Below the pieces are notes generated by a model, which saw only the letters and a list, made by a program, of their open reading frames with translations, made no database searches and was not told the DNA's origin. The translations under genes and the position numbers were made by a program. Positions 27,683 through 37,395 of a stretch of 64,000 nt of DNA are shown one piece after another. Numbering within the stretch: the stretch's first letter is position 1; each line of letters starts with the position of its first letter. The DNA comes from Mycolicibacter acidiphilus (GTDB lineage: Bacteria > Actinomycetota > Actinomycetes > Mycobacteriales > Mycobacteriaceae): the NCBI RefSeq assembly GCF_018455725.1, contig NZ_JAHCLR010000004.1, forward strand, positions 121,944 through 185,943, in the 5' to 3' direction.

Positions 27683-28372
27683 TCAGATCAGCCCGGCGAT
27701 CAGCCCGCCCAGGTGGTAGGTGACGGCGACCGCGACGGCCCCCAGCGCCAATTGCCGCCCCGCCGCCCGCCACGCCGACTTCCCGGTGAACCGGGCGGCC
27801 AGCGCCCCGGCGATCCCCAATCCGACTGCGGCACAGGCAAGCCCGGCCCACAGGCAGTCGCGGCCCAGCAGGTAGGGGAGCAGCGGCAGGACCGCGCCGA
27901 TCGCGAACATCACGAACGAGGAGAGCGCGGCCACCCGCGGCGACGGCTTCTCCCGGGGGTCGATACCGGTCTCCAGCATCATGTGCAGATTGACCGCGCT
28001 GTCCTCGTCCCGGTGTACCTCCTCGGAGGCGCGCTGCGCGGTCGGCTCCGACACGCCGATCTGCATCAGCATCGCCACCAACTGGGTCCGCTCGACGTCC
28101 GGACGGTCCCGCAGCGACCGGCGCTCGACCTCCACCTCGGCGTCGATCTGCTCATTGGCCGTCGTCACCGAGGTGTACTCACCCAGCGCCATCGAGCACG
28201 CGCCGGCCAGCAGGCCCGCGATGCCGCTGACGGCGACGGTGTCCGCGCTGGCGCTGGCGGCCACCCCGGCGATCAGCGCGGTGTTGCTGACCATGCCGTC
28301 CATCGCACCGAACGTCGCCGCCCGCAGCCAGCCGCCGCTGATGTCGGTGTGGATGCGCTCCGGTTCCGTCAT
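27683..28372 (-). CDS. VIT1/CCC1-family Fe2+/Mn2+ transporter
   Basis: The 229-residue membrane protein matches the VIT1/CCC1 family that moves ferrous iron or manganese out of the cytosol. It has IHTDISGGWLRAATFGAMDGMVSN-type N-terminal sequence with the characteristic Asp-Gly-Met, then GEYTSVTTANEQ with the metal-coordinating Glu. A soluble helical loop (about residues 75-145) is rich in Glu and Asp, and three C-terminal transmembrane segments follow. It starts 8 bp after the bfd-like gene, so a bfd-transporter transcript is likely and points to iron export or detoxification. Confidence 0.88.
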   Translation of the reverse strand: MTEPERIHTDISGGWLRAATFGAMDGMVSNTALIAGVAASASADTVAVSGIAGLLAGACSMALGEYTSVTTANEQIDAEVEVERRSLRDRPDVERTQLVAMLMQIGVSEPTAQRASEEVHRDEDSAVNLHMMLETGIDPREKPSPRVAALSSFVMFAIGAVLPLLPYLLGRDCLWAGLACAAVGLGIAGALAARFTGKSAWRAAGRQLALGAVAVAVTYHLGGLIAGLI

Positions 28373-28380
28373 GCCGATAT

Positions 28381-28581
28381 CTAAGCAAGCGGTGTCGGGG
28401 TGTCGGCGGCGCGCACGGTCACCGACTCCACGGCGATGATCGCCTGCACGGTCCGCCGGCAGCGCGCGCAATCGCGGCCCGCTCCGCAGGCGGCGGCGAC
28501 CTGATTGGAGGTGCGGGCGCCTTCGGCCACGACGGCCTGCACGGTCTGACTGGTGATTCCGTTGCACAGGCAGACGTACAC
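28381..28581 (-). CDS. bacterioferritin-associated ferredoxin-like [2Fe-2S] protein, copy 1
   Basis: This 66-residue Bfd-type protein would reduce bacterioferritin iron to release Fe2+. The four cluster ligands occur at the canonical positions C4, C6, C38 and C41 (MYVCLC and RDCARC). It lies between the gene at 28591-29274 (9 bp upstream) and the VIT1-type transporter (8 bp downstream) on the same strand, so the three are probably one operon. A second Bfd is encoded at 30189-30425. Confidence 0.85.
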   Translation of the reverse strand: MYVCLCNGITSQTVQAVVAEGARTSNQVAAACGAGRDCARCRRTVQAIIAVESVTVRAADTPTPLA

Positions 28582-28590
28582 GGTGTCGCC

Positions 28591-29274
28591 CTACTGCGCC
28601 TCGTCGAACGCCGCGATGTGCGCCAGCTTTCCGATGAACGGGCTGGGATACACCCCGACGCCAGCCGTCGGCATCCATTCGGCGGCGGCGTCGGGCCGGT
28701 CGATCCAGTGCTGCGCGTCGGCCAGGCTGTCGAGTTCGAGCAGCGTCATGACTTCGCGTTCGTCGTCGAATGCGTTGTAGACCCAGAGCTTTCGCACCCC
28801 GGCGGTGCGGAACCGGTCGAGTCTGCTGTGCACGTTGTCCATCAGATCGGAGACGTCGTCGACCGAGGACACCACGCCGACGATGACCCCGGTCGGGGAT
28901 CGGTCCGCGCCGCGCGGCACCATGTCGATCTTCTCCAGCACCTCGCCGGCGAAGATCGCCGGGACGTCGTTGACGCCGGCCAGGTCGAACCATTCGAACA
29001 GTGCGGGGGAGCGCAGCAACTCCTTGACCGAAACGGAATTGCGGATGCCCAGTGTCACCAGCACCCGCCCCGGCTCGTGGATCGACTCGTAGAACACCGC
29101 GTGGTGGGCCCCGATGGCGGTGAGCGGGGAACGCCCGCCGACGATCAACGACCACATCCGCTCGGCGTCGGCGACGCGGTAGTCGGTGGCCAGGACCAGC
29201 GAATGAAGGATGCGCTGCCGTGGCACCCCCGGGTTGTCCGGCGTGCCGGACTTCTCGAATCCTGCCGGTCTCAT
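28591..29274 (-). CDS. conserved mycobacterial protein of unknown function (Rv1874-like)
   Basis: This 227-residue protein has no recognised catalytic motif. It shows two similar halves that may be dimeric alpha/beta-barrel (ferredoxin-like) repeats: HAVFYESIHEPGRVLVTLGI in the first and VRKLWVYNAFDDEREVMTLLEL in the second, each followed by a DWF/HWID-type helix. Such folds are common in small monooxygenase-like and heme-handling proteins. Its place at the head of a bfd/VIT1 operon suggests a role in iron or heme metabolism, which is inference. Position and context fit Rv1874. The start at 29274 is the first plausible ATG. Confidence 0.65.
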   Translation of the reverse strand: MRPAGFEKSGTPDNPGVPRQRILHSLVLATDYRVADAERMWSLIVGGRSPLTAIGAHHAVFYESIHEPGRVLVTLGIRNSVSVKELLRSPALFEWFDLAGVNDVPAIFAGEVLEKIDMVPRGADRSPTGVIVGVVSSVDDVSDLMDNVHSRLDRFRTAGVRKLWVYNAFDDEREVMTLLELDSLADAQHWIDRPDAAAEWMPTAGVGVYPSPFIGKLAHIAAFDEAQ

Positions 29275-29429
29275 GGCAGCGGAGTTTAGTCCGGGCGCGC
29301 TCGTTCCGATGCCTTTTGTGCCCTGTTTACCTGGTCTTATGGCGAGCGGATCGGGCCGGCCCGGAGGTGTCGGACGCGGTGGTCCGGCACCGGCCGGGGT
29401 GCGCCGGAACGTTGGCATACGCTGGCGTC

Positions 29430-30188
29430 GTGCTGCTGCAGATCGACGACGACAGCCGGGTGCGGACGCTGACCCTGAACCGGCCGGAGGCGCTCAACGC
29501 CTTCAACGAGGCGCTCTACGACGCGACCGCCGAGGCGCTGCTGGCCGCCGCCGAAGACCCGCAGGTGACCGTGGTGCTGCTCACCGGCGCCGGGCGTGCC
29601 TTCAGCGCCGGAACCGATCTCACCGAGATGCAGGCCCGGATCACCGACCCGGCGTTCGCTCCGGGAAAGCACGGCTTCACCGGTTTGATCGACGCACTGG
29701 CCCGGTTCCCCAAACCGCTGATCTGCGCTGTCAACGGGGTGGGCCTCGGCATCGGGACGACCATCCTCGGCTACGCCGACCTGGCTTTCATGTCATCCAC
29801 CGCCCGGCTGAAGTGCCCGTTCACCAGCCTCGGGGTCGCACCGGAGGCCGCGTCGTCGTACCTGCTGCCGCAACTGATCGGGCGGCAGAACGCCGCCTGG
29901 TTGCTGCTGTCCTCGGAATGGGTGGACGCCGACGAGGCGCTGCGGATGGGGTTGGTCTTCAAAGTCTGCGAACCGGACGCGCTGCTGGGTGAGGCCCGGC
30001 GACACGCCGAAGTGCTTGCCGCACGCCCTGTTTCAAGTCTGATGGCGGTCAAGCAGGCCATGATCGAACCGATCCGGGGTGAGATCGCCGCGGCCGGGGC
30101 GCGGGAGAACGCCCTGTTCGCCGAGTTGCTGGGTGCTCAGGCCAACGCCGATGCGCTGGCCGAGTTCACCGAGCGCCGGGGTCGCTGA
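29430..30188 (+). CDS. enoyl-CoA hydratase/isomerase family protein
   Basis: This crotonase-fold protein of 252 residues probably acts on acyl-CoA double bonds. Oxyanion-hole segments are visible: RAFSAGTDLTEM (residues about 58-69) and NGVGLGIGTTIL (about 95-106). The usual catalytic Glu at the second site is replaced by PEAASSYLLP with a Glu in VAPEAASS, as in delta-isomerase-like members, so hydratase versus isomerase activity is open. TACGCT ends 6 bp before the GTG at 29430, pointing to a leaderless start. It is convergent with bfd copy 2; the stop codons are adjacent. Confidence 0.82.
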   Translation: MLLQIDDDSRVRTLTLNRPEALNAFNEALYDATAEALLAAAEDPQVTVVLLTGAGRAFSAGTDLTEMQARITDPAFAPGKHGFTGLIDALARFPKPLICAVNGVGLGIGTTILGYADLAFMSSTARLKCPFTSLGVAPEAASSYLLPQLIGRQNAAWLLLSSEWVDADEALRMGLVFKVCEPDALLGEARRHAEVLAARPVSSLMAVKQAMIEPIRGEIAAAGARENALFAELLGAQANADALAEFTERRGR

Positions 30189-30425
30189 TCAACTCGCCTT
30201 GACCGCGGTGACCTGCAGCACCAGATGCTGCAGGGATTGGTCGAGCGGACCCGACGGTGCCGAGGCGAGCGCGTCGGCGATGATGCCCCGCACCGTGCAG
30301 CGGCAGCGGCCGCAGTCGCCGCCGGCACCGCACATCGCGGCGACCTCCTTCGAGGTCGACGCCCCAGCGGCAACCGCGTCGGACACCATCTGATTGGTGG
30401 CCCCGACACACAAACACACGTACAC
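30189..30425 (-). CDS. bacterioferritin-associated ferredoxin-like [2Fe-2S] protein, copy 2
   Basis: This 78-residue Bfd homologue has C4, C6, C38 and C41 at the canonical ligand positions (MYVCLC and GDCGRC), with extra cysteines at 32 and 43. It is divergent from bfrA across a 280-bp region that holds an IdeR box, and so is likely to be controlled by iron together with bfrA. Compared with copy 1 it has a longer, less conserved C-terminal tail. Confidence 0.85.
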   Translation of the reverse strand: MYVCLCVGATNQMVSDAVAAGASTSKEVAAMCGAGGDCGRCRCTVRGIIADALASAPSGPLDQSLQHLVLQVTAVKAS

Positions 30426-30490
30426 GGCCTACTCCTACCGAATCACTTCAGTACTGCGGTTCCACGACACTCGGCCGAACAACTTTCGTA

Positions 30491-30509
30491 TTAGTGGAGT
30501 CTAACCTAA
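30491..30509. promoter_or_regulatory. IdeR (iron-dependent regulator) box
   Basis: TTAGTGGAGTCTAACCTAA matches the 19-bp mycobacterial IdeR consensus TTAGGTTAGGCTAACCTAA at 15 of 19 positions, with the right half perfect. A further half site TTAGG follows at 30511-30515. It lies between bfd copy 2 and bfrA, about 200 bp upstream of bfrA. In M. tuberculosis, IdeR with iron activates bfrA from upstream boxes, so activation of bfrA and control of bfd are both plausible. Confidence 0.8.
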
Positions 30510-30705
30510 GTTAGGATGTACTGACAGAGGCTCCGGGTGTGACGAACACCGCTGACGGTCGAGGCGACGCGACGTGCGCCGTCGTCAAATGCTGTGCGCG
30601 CATCGCGTCGTGGACTAGATTGAAATATGTGTGGTGGGACACACCGCCACCCAGTTCCTGTATCGCAGTCCGCCGTGTACGACCTTGACCAACCGAGGAG
30701 CGATC

Positions 30706-31185
30706 ATGCAGGGTGATCCCGATGTTCTGCGCCTGCTCAACGAGCAGCTGACCAGCGAACTCACCGCCATCAACCAGTACTTCCTGCACTCGAAGATGCA
30801 GGCGAACTGGGGTTTCACCGAACTGGCGTCGCACACCCGCGAGGAATCCTTCGAGGAGATGCGGCACGCCGAAGTGATCACCGACCGGATCCTGCTGCTC
30901 AACGGACTCCCGAACTATCAGCGGATCGGGTCGCTGCGGATCGGTCAGACGCTGCGCGAGCAGTTCGAAAGCGACCTCGCCATCGAGGTCGACGTGCTCA
31001 ACCGGCTCAAGCCCGGCATCGTCATGTGCCGGGAGAAGCAGGACAGCACCACCGCGAAACTGCTGGAGACCATCCTGGTCGACGAGGAATCGCACATCGA
31101 CTACCTGCAGACCCAGCTGGAGTTGATGGACAAGCTCGGCGAGGCCCTCTACCTGGCGCAGTGCGTCGCCCGCCCGCCGGCGTGA
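30706..31185 (+). CDS. bfrA: bacterioferritin
   Basis: This heme-containing 24-mer ferritin oxidises and stores iron. The 159-residue protein has ferroxidase ligands E18, E51 and H54, the later pair in EESH (about E127 and H130), and the heme-ligating M52 in FEEMRHAE. GAGGAG precedes the ATG at 30706. It is preceded by an IdeR box and lies near two bfd genes and a VIT1-type metal exporter. It corresponds to Rv1876. Confidence 0.95.
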   Translation: MQGDPDVLRLLNEQLTSELTAINQYFLHSKMQANWGFTELASHTREESFEEMRHAEVITDRILLLNGLPNYQRIGSLRIGQTLREQFESDLAIEVDVLNRLKPGIVMCREKQDSTTAKLLETILVDEESHIDYLQTQLELMDKLGEALYLAQCVARPPA

Positions 31186-31213
31186 CCGGCGTCGGCGCCG
31201 GCGGCCGGCGCTG

Positions 31214-33157
31214 ATGCGCACAGCGCGATGGGCGCTGGCGGCCACCGGCGCGGCGGTTGCGGCGGCCGCGGCGGGACGCATCGCCACCGTGCGGCGATCC
31301 CGGCGCGGCAGCCCGTCGCCGTTCACCCCGGATTGGACCCCGGGGCCGGCGAGCTACGGGGTCGGCGTCCGGCGCAACGTCGCGGTGCCGATGCCCGACG
31401 GCGTCACACTGCGCGCCGACATCCATTACCCGACCGTGCCGTCGACCGGGCTGCCCGCCGACGGGCCGTTCCCGGTGCTGCTGTCGATGACGCCGTACGG
31501 CAAGCTGGCCCCGCCGCCGGCCGCCCAGATCGGCGGCGGTCCCACCCCGTACCTGATCAAACGCGGCTACATCGAGGTGATGGTCGACGTCCGCGGCACC
31601 GGGGCGTCCGGCGGCTCATTCGAGATGTTCGGGCCCGACCAGGCCTCCGACGGGGTGGAACTGGTCCGGTGGGCGTCGACGCTGCCGAACGCCAGCGGCC
31701 GAGTCGGCATGTTCGGCATCTCCTACCTGGCGATCAACCAGCTGTTCACCGCCGCCGCGGTCGGTGCGGACTCGCCGCTGAAGGCGATCTTCCCGGTGAT
31801 GGCCGCCAACGACTTCTACCGGGACGCCGCCGCGATGGGCGGCGCACCGCATCTGCCGACCGTGCAGGGCTACGGCGCGCTGTACACGATGCTCAACGTG
31901 ATCAATCCGACGCTGGAATTCCTCACGCCGGGCGATCATCCGCGGCCCCGCGCCGGCGGGATCGCCGCGGTCCGACAGCGCGGCCGGGACCAGCGCGACT
32001 ACTTCGGTCCGCTGGTCTCCGACGCGCGCAGCGGCGGCGACACCGCCTACGACGGCCCGTTCTGGGATGCTCTGCGGCCGGAGTTGGTGCTGGGCGACAT
32101 CGCCGCCAACGGGGTCGCGGTGTTCCTGGTGGGCGGCTGGCACGACGCCTTCCAGCGCGGCGCTCCGCTGAACTACGTGGCGCTGCAGAACGCCTGCGCC
32201 GGACTGCCTCTCGACGCCCCGATGCCGGCGGGAGAACCGCTGTCGGACCGGATCCGGCTGCTGATGGGGCCGTGGTATCACGTCTCCGACTTCGGCGGCC
32301 TGAACATGCAGCAGGTGCAGCTGCGCTGGTTCGACCGCTGGCTCAAGGACGCGTCGACCGCGGCGATGTCGGGTCCGCCGTTCACCTTCCAGGCCATCGG
32401 CAGTGACCGCTGGTTCCACACCGGCAGGTACCCGCTGGCCGCGGCGGCACCCACCCGGCTCTACCTCGGTGAGTCGGGGCGGCTGACGTCCGAACCCGCC
32501 GCACGGCAGAGTCTGGCGACGCTGCCCTACCGGGCCCGCGGGCCGGTGTCGGGCCGCAGCATGGAGCAGTGGACGCTGGGCATGAACAGCTTCATCGCCG
32601 GACAGGTCGGCCGTCCGACCCGCTACGACCAGGACAACACCCGGCTGCAGCGCGGATCTGCGCTGTCCTACAGCACCGAGCGGTTCACGTCACCCACGCT
32701 GGTGGCCGGGCCAATCACGCTGAGCCTGCAGGCGATCGCGAACACCACCGAGACGCTCTGGGTGGCACACCTCGACGACGTCAGCCCGGAGGGCGTCAGC
32801 CGTCCGTTGACGCAGGGAGCGCTGCTCGGCTCGCATCGGGCACTGGACCCGGACCGCACCTGGTACCTGCCGGACGGGACGGTGCTGCGGCCCCACCACA
32901 TCAGCACCCGGGCCGCGGCGCAGCCCGTCGTACCGGGGGAGTTGACCCGCTACGACATCGAGGTCTTCCCGACGGCCGCGGTGATCGGTCCCGGCCACCG
33001 GCTGCGGCTGACGGTGACCACCTACGACTTCCCGCACCTGGTGCCGCCCGCGCCGGCCCGGCAGGCGCTGGCCGGGGGCAGCTATCACGTGCAGCAGGGG
33101 GGAGCGGAACCGTCGTTCCTGGTCATCCCGCTGGCCGACCCGGACGCCTTGGACTAG
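31214..33157 (+). CDS. CocE/NonD-family (X-Pro dipeptidyl-peptidase-like) hydrolase
   Basis: The 647-residue protein has an N-terminal hydrophobic segment (signal or anchor, WALAATGAAVAAAAAG) followed by an alpha/beta-hydrolase domain with VDVRGTGASGGSFEMFG and the nucleophile motif VGMFGISYLAINQ (Ser within GxSY). A C-terminal jelly-roll domain as in cocaine esterase and X-Pro peptidases is present (TLSLQAIANTTETLWVAHLDDV). It probably cleaves esters or amides outside the cytoplasm. The substrate is unknown. It starts 28 bp after bfrA, but functional linkage is unlikely. Confidence 0.87.
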   Translation: MRTARWALAATGAAVAAAAAGRIATVRRSRRGSPSPFTPDWTPGPASYGVGVRRNVAVPMPDGVTLRADIHYPTVPSTGLPADGPFPVLLSMTPYGKLAPPPAAQIGGGPTPYLIKRGYIEVMVDVRGTGASGGSFEMFGPDQASDGVELVRWASTLPNASGRVGMFGISYLAINQLFTAAAVGADSPLKAIFPVMAANDFYRDAAAMGGAPHLPTVQGYGALYTMLNVINPTLEFLTPGDHPRPRAGGIAAVRQRGRDQRDYFGPLVSDARSGGDTAYDGPFWDALRPELVLGDIAANGVAVFLVGGWHDAFQRGAPLNYVALQNACAGLPLDAPMPAGEPLSDRIRLLMGPWYHVSDFGGLNMQQVQLRWFDRWLKDASTAAMSGPPFTFQAIGSDRWFHTGRYPLAAAAPTRLYLGESGRLTSEPAARQSLATLPYRARGPVSGRSMEQWTLGMNSFIAGQVGRPTRYDQDNTRLQRGSALSYSTERFTSPTLVAGPITLSLQAIANTTETLWVAHLDDVSPEGVSRPLTQGALLGSHRALDPDRTWYLPDGTVLRPHHISTRAAAQPVVPGELTRYDIEVFPTAAVIGPGHRLRLTVTTYDFPHLVPPAPARQALAGGSYHVQQGGAEPSFLVIPLADPDALD

Positions 33158-33164
33158 TCGGGGC

Positions 33165-33632
33165 CTAACCGGATTCGGCCACCGCCCGGATGCGCTCCAG
33201 GGTGCGCCGCATGTCGCGGATGTTGCTGCGCTGCCGCAGGAAACCGCCGAACAGCCAGTAGTAGACGGTGGTGAGCACCGAGTCGGCCAGCCGGAACGAC
33301 TCGGTCACGTCGGTGCCTCCCGCTCCGTCAGCGGCCGGCTGCAGCCGGTAGTGCCAATGGTTCGCCGCCCGGTCGCCGATCAGCACCACGAAGCCGAACT
33401 CCCGGCCCGGGTCGCACTCGGTGACCCGGCACGTCGTCCAATACACCGGGCCGATCCCGTTGCGGCGCACATGCCCGCGGAACAGCGCCCCCACCGCCGG
33501 TCCGTCGGCGCCGTCGAGCCATTCGGCTTCGAAGGTCTCCGGTGAGTACCGCCCGATGTTGCGGACGTCCGCGATCAGCTCCCAGATCCGCTGTGCCGGA
33601 GCCGCCATGTGGACCGTCGCCGAACCCTGCAT
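33165..33632 (-). CDS. SRPBCC-family (START-like) protein
   Basis: This 155-residue polyketide cyclase/dehydrase-like protein has the helix-grip pattern: ATVHMAAPAQRIWELIADVRNIGRYSPE at the start (shown here as the family ligand-entry helix), a central beta-sheet with FGFVVLIGD, and a final long helix RQRSNIRDMRRTLERIRAVAE. Such proteins bind hydrophobic ligands. No substrate can be assigned. Position and size fit Rv1883c. It lies between the fbpB terminator and the convergent CocE gene. Confidence 0.78.
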   Translation of the reverse strand: MQGSATVHMAAPAQRIWELIADVRNIGRYSPETFEAEWLDGADGPAVGALFRGHVRRNGIGPVYWTTCRVTECDPGREFGFVVLIGDRAANHWHYRLQPAADGAGGTDVTESFRLADSVLTTVYYWLFGGFLRQRSNIRDMRRTLERIRAVAESG

Positions 33633-33668
33633 GGATTCGATCCAAGCACGCGCCGCCGGTGCGCGCCG

Positions 33669-33708
33669 AAAAAAACTGCGCCCCACCCGAGATCGGGTGG
33701 GGCGCAGT
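33669..33708 (-). terminator. rho-independent terminator of fbpB
   Basis: A perfect inverted repeat with arms ACTGCGCCCCACCCGA and TCGGGTGGGGCGCAGT meets almost without a loop between 33675 and 33708. Read on the minus strand it is followed by seven T residues (33675-33669). This is an unusually clean intrinsic terminator for a mycobacterium and lies 21 bp after the fbpB stop. Confidence 0.9.
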
Positions 33709-33728
33709 GCTGCCGTCGCAGGAGAGGA

Positions 33729-35099
<1,371 letters not shown>

Positions 35100-36245
35100 T
35101 TGGATACGGTGCTGGGGCTGTCGTTGACATCGACGACGATCGGCTGGGCCCTGGTCGACGGGCGGGCCGATGCCGCGGTGTCCGGCGACGAGTTCGCCGT
35201 ATCGGGTAGCGGTGGCGCGTCGGATGCGCTCAGTGTCTCCGCGGTGACGACCGCGGCGATCGGCGTGGTCGCACGGGTGCAGATGATGCTCGCGGCGCGC
35301 GGGGAGCGGTTGCACGGAATCGGCGTCACCTGGAGCAGTGGCGCGGCGGCCGCGGCGGCACTGCTGCTGGAGTCGCTGGCCGACGGCGCTGTCGAGAATG
35401 TGGCGCCGGTGCGGTTCAGCCAGGCGGTCGAATCGCTGGCGGAGACCGTCGACCCGGTCGCCGGGGCGACGGGCGCCGCGGTCTGCGTCCTCGAATCGGC
35501 GTCGGCGACGCTGGTGGTGTTCGGCTCGGACAATGAGGTGACGATCGCCGAGGCGGCGATCGGCGGGCTCGGCGACGTGTCGAGCTGGCTGGCCGGCCTG
35601 CTGGGGCGGGGCGGCCCGCGCCCGGAGGTGCTGGTGCTGGCCGGTTCGGATCGGCGCGGCCTGGACAAGCTCGGCCGGCGACTGGAGAGCCAGTTCTCGA
35701 TACCGGTTTTCGTGCAGGCCGGGGCGCAGTCGGCGCTGGCCCGGGGCGCGGCGCTGGCGCTGGCCCCGCACGCGGCGTCGTTCGGTGTGCCGTGGGGTGC
35801 GCCGCCGCCGCTCGACGCTTCCCCGGCGTCGTCGATGTCGCTGTCCTATGCGGGTGCGCTGATGATGCTGACCGGTGGCGCAGCGACGTTCGTGGTGTCG
35901 CTGTCGGCGGCCCTGAGCATGCAGCTCGGACCCACGAAGGTCGAACCGCAACCCGCGCATGTGTCGGTGGTGCGGATGGCTTCGCCCGCCGCGCCGGCGC
36001 CGGTGAAGGCCCCGCCGCCGGCCGACGCGCCGCCGCCGCCGGCCGACGCGCCACCGCCAGCGGAGGCGCCGCCGCCGGTTGAGGCAGCGCCCGCCGCCGA
36101 CCTGCCCGACTCGCCGACGGAGGCCGGGACGCTGTGGGAGCCCCCCGTCCAGAACCCGCAGCCGGTCATCGGGCCGCCACCGGGCGGCAAGCCCTCGTTG
36201 CTGGATCGGGTCAAGCAGCACGTTCCGCGGCTGCCCGGGCACTGA
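35100..36245 (+). CDS. DUF7159-type mycobacterial protein with TM helix and Pro/Ala-rich tail
   Basis: The 381-residue protein starts with a DUF7159-like domain (LDTVLGLSLTSTTIGWALVDG and a C-terminal GAALALAP segment, ASKHA-like in style), then one transmembrane helix (about residues 245-268, SYAGALMMLTGGAATFVVSL), then a Pro/Ala-rich tail. The family is restricted mainly to mycobacteria and its function is unknown. The start is taken as the TTG at 35100, which has GGGGA 8 bp upstream and opens directly into the conserved domain. TTG 35085 and GTG 35109 are alternatives. Confidence 0.72.
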   Translation: MDTVLGLSLTSTTIGWALVDGRADAAVSGDEFAVSGSGGASDALSVSAVTTAAIGVVARVQMMLAARGERLHGIGVTWSSGAAAAAALLLESLADGAVENVAPVRFSQAVESLAETVDPVAGATGAAVCVLESASATLVVFGSDNEVTIAEAAIGGLGDVSSWLAGLLGRGGPRPEVLVLAGSDRRGLDKLGRRLESQFSIPVFVQAGAQSALARGAALALAPHAASFGVPWGAPPPLDASPASSMSLSYAGALMMLTGGAATFVVSLSAALSMQLGPTKVEPQPAHVSVVRMASPAAPAPVKAPPPADAPPPPADAPPPAEAPPPVEAAPAADLPDSPTEAGTLWEPPVQNPQPVIGPPPGGKPSLLDRVKQHVPRLPGH

Positions 36246-36261
36246 GCGGGCAGCCGCGCGG

Positions 36262-36831
36262 TTACCGCGGGGCAGGTTCCTTCGGGCGGTCGACGCACAG
36301 CGACACCGTCACCTCGTCGGCGACCCACATCGACCCCATCAGCATCGAGTAGGGCTTGACGGCGTGATCGGAGTGCCGCACCACGGCGTCGCAGCGCACC
36401 CGCCAGGCGTCGCCGAGATCCTGCACCCGCACGTCGACCGTCTGCGGGTGGGTGCGGCCGTGCAGATCCAGGATGCCGCTCAATCGGTGATGGTCCCCGG
36501 CTTCGTCGACGGATTCGACTGTGTCGCACGTGAACTCGATCCGCGGATGACGGGATCCGGCCAGGCAGTTCAGCGCGTTCACCCGGATCAACGCCTTCTC
36601 CGGCCCGGACAGCGGCGTCAATCCGCCCTCACCGCGCAGCACCGTGAACGAGTCCACGTCGGCGCTGAGCCGCACCGCGGCCGGCCGGCCGTCCGCCCAG
36701 GACACCGTCGCCTGCCAGGAGGTCAGGGCGATCGTCAGCCGGTGGCCCATCCGGGCGGCCCGGCCGGCGACGCCGGTGCCGAGCAGCAGGTCGCCGTCGG
36801 AGGTATCGAAGTTCCAGTTGGGCTCTGCCAC
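36262..36831 (-). CDS. YceI-family lipid-binding protein
   Basis: This 189-residue lipocalin-like YceI protein has WNFDTSDGDLLLGTGVAG at the N-terminus, LSADVDSFTVLRGEGG, then HPRIEFTCDTVESV and a final strand-rich part MWVADEVTVSL. YceI proteins bind long-chain amphiphilic molecules such as polyisoprenoids. No signal peptide is evident, so it may be cytosolic. The GTG at 36831 is preferred because the conserved domain begins there. It corresponds in position to Rv1890c. Confidence 0.78.
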   Translation of the reverse strand: MAEPNWNFDTSDGDLLLGTGVAGRAARMGHRLTIALTSWQATVSWADGRPAAVRLSADVDSFTVLRGEGGLTPLSGPEKALIRVNALNCLAGSRHPRIEFTCDTVESVDEAGDHHRLSGILDLHGRTHPQTVDVRVQDLGDAWRVRCDAVVRHSDHAVKPYSMLMGSMWVADEVTVSLCVDRPKEPAPR

Positions 36832-36959
36832 CAGCGCGACTCTAGCGGCCCGGACCGCACGGCTTTCGCCGGATTCAAGCCGACCGCGCGAGCGCACCGG
36901 TTAGGCTTCGACCCGGGGCCGGTCTCGCGGTCCGGACCGAGAGGACCCGAGGGCGAAGA

Positions 36960-37379
36960 ATGATTCGTGAACTAGTGGCCACCGCGTTCGCTGCCGGCGC
37001 CATGGGTGCCGCCGTCGTCGTGGCACCGGCGGCCGGGGCGTATCCGGGCGACGTGCCGGGGATGGCGGAAGGTCAGCGGCAGGGCGACGCCTGCTACAGC
37101 TGGGAGCGCTTCATCTACGGCCACGGCCCGAACGGTCAGGCGCTGGCCTGCCACTTCATCGCCAACCAGTGGCCGCCGAAGGACACCGGGTTCTGGCAGA
37201 TCTCCTACCCGCTGTACGGGGTGCAGGATATCGGTTCGCCGTGCCCGGGACCGCAGTCGTCGGCGCAGTCGAACGACGGCCTGCCGCTGCTGTGCCTGGG
37301 GGCGCGGGGCTGGCAGCCCGGCATCTACACCGGCGGCATCGGATCGTACTTCCCGCCGGGGATCGCCCAGGTCGGCTGA
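36960..37379 (+). CDS. small secreted mycobacterial protein (Rv1891-like)
   Basis: The 139-residue precursor has a signal peptide (VATAFAAGAMGAAVVVAPAAGA, cleavage near residue 27) and a short mature domain rich in Gly, Pro and aromatic residues with four cysteines (DACYSW, LACHF, SPCPG and LLCLG), likely two disulfides. The function is unknown. GGGCGAAGA precedes the ATG at 36960. It corresponds to Rv1891. It is convergent with the cytochrome/sulfite-oxidase-like gene 17 bp away. Confidence 0.78.
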   Translation: MIRELVATAFAAGAMGAAVVVAPAAGAYPGDVPGMAEGQRQGDACYSWERFIYGHGPNGQALACHFIANQWPPKDTGFWQISYPLYGVQDIGSPCPGPQSSAQSNDGLPLLCLGARGWQPGIYTGGIGSYFPPGIAQVG

Positions 37380-37395
37380 GCGCCGACCGGAACGG

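Noticed and set aside
35990-36100. Tandem repeats in the DUF7159 gene tail
   Set aside because: Repeated Ala/Pro codons explain it; no regular DNA period is kept.
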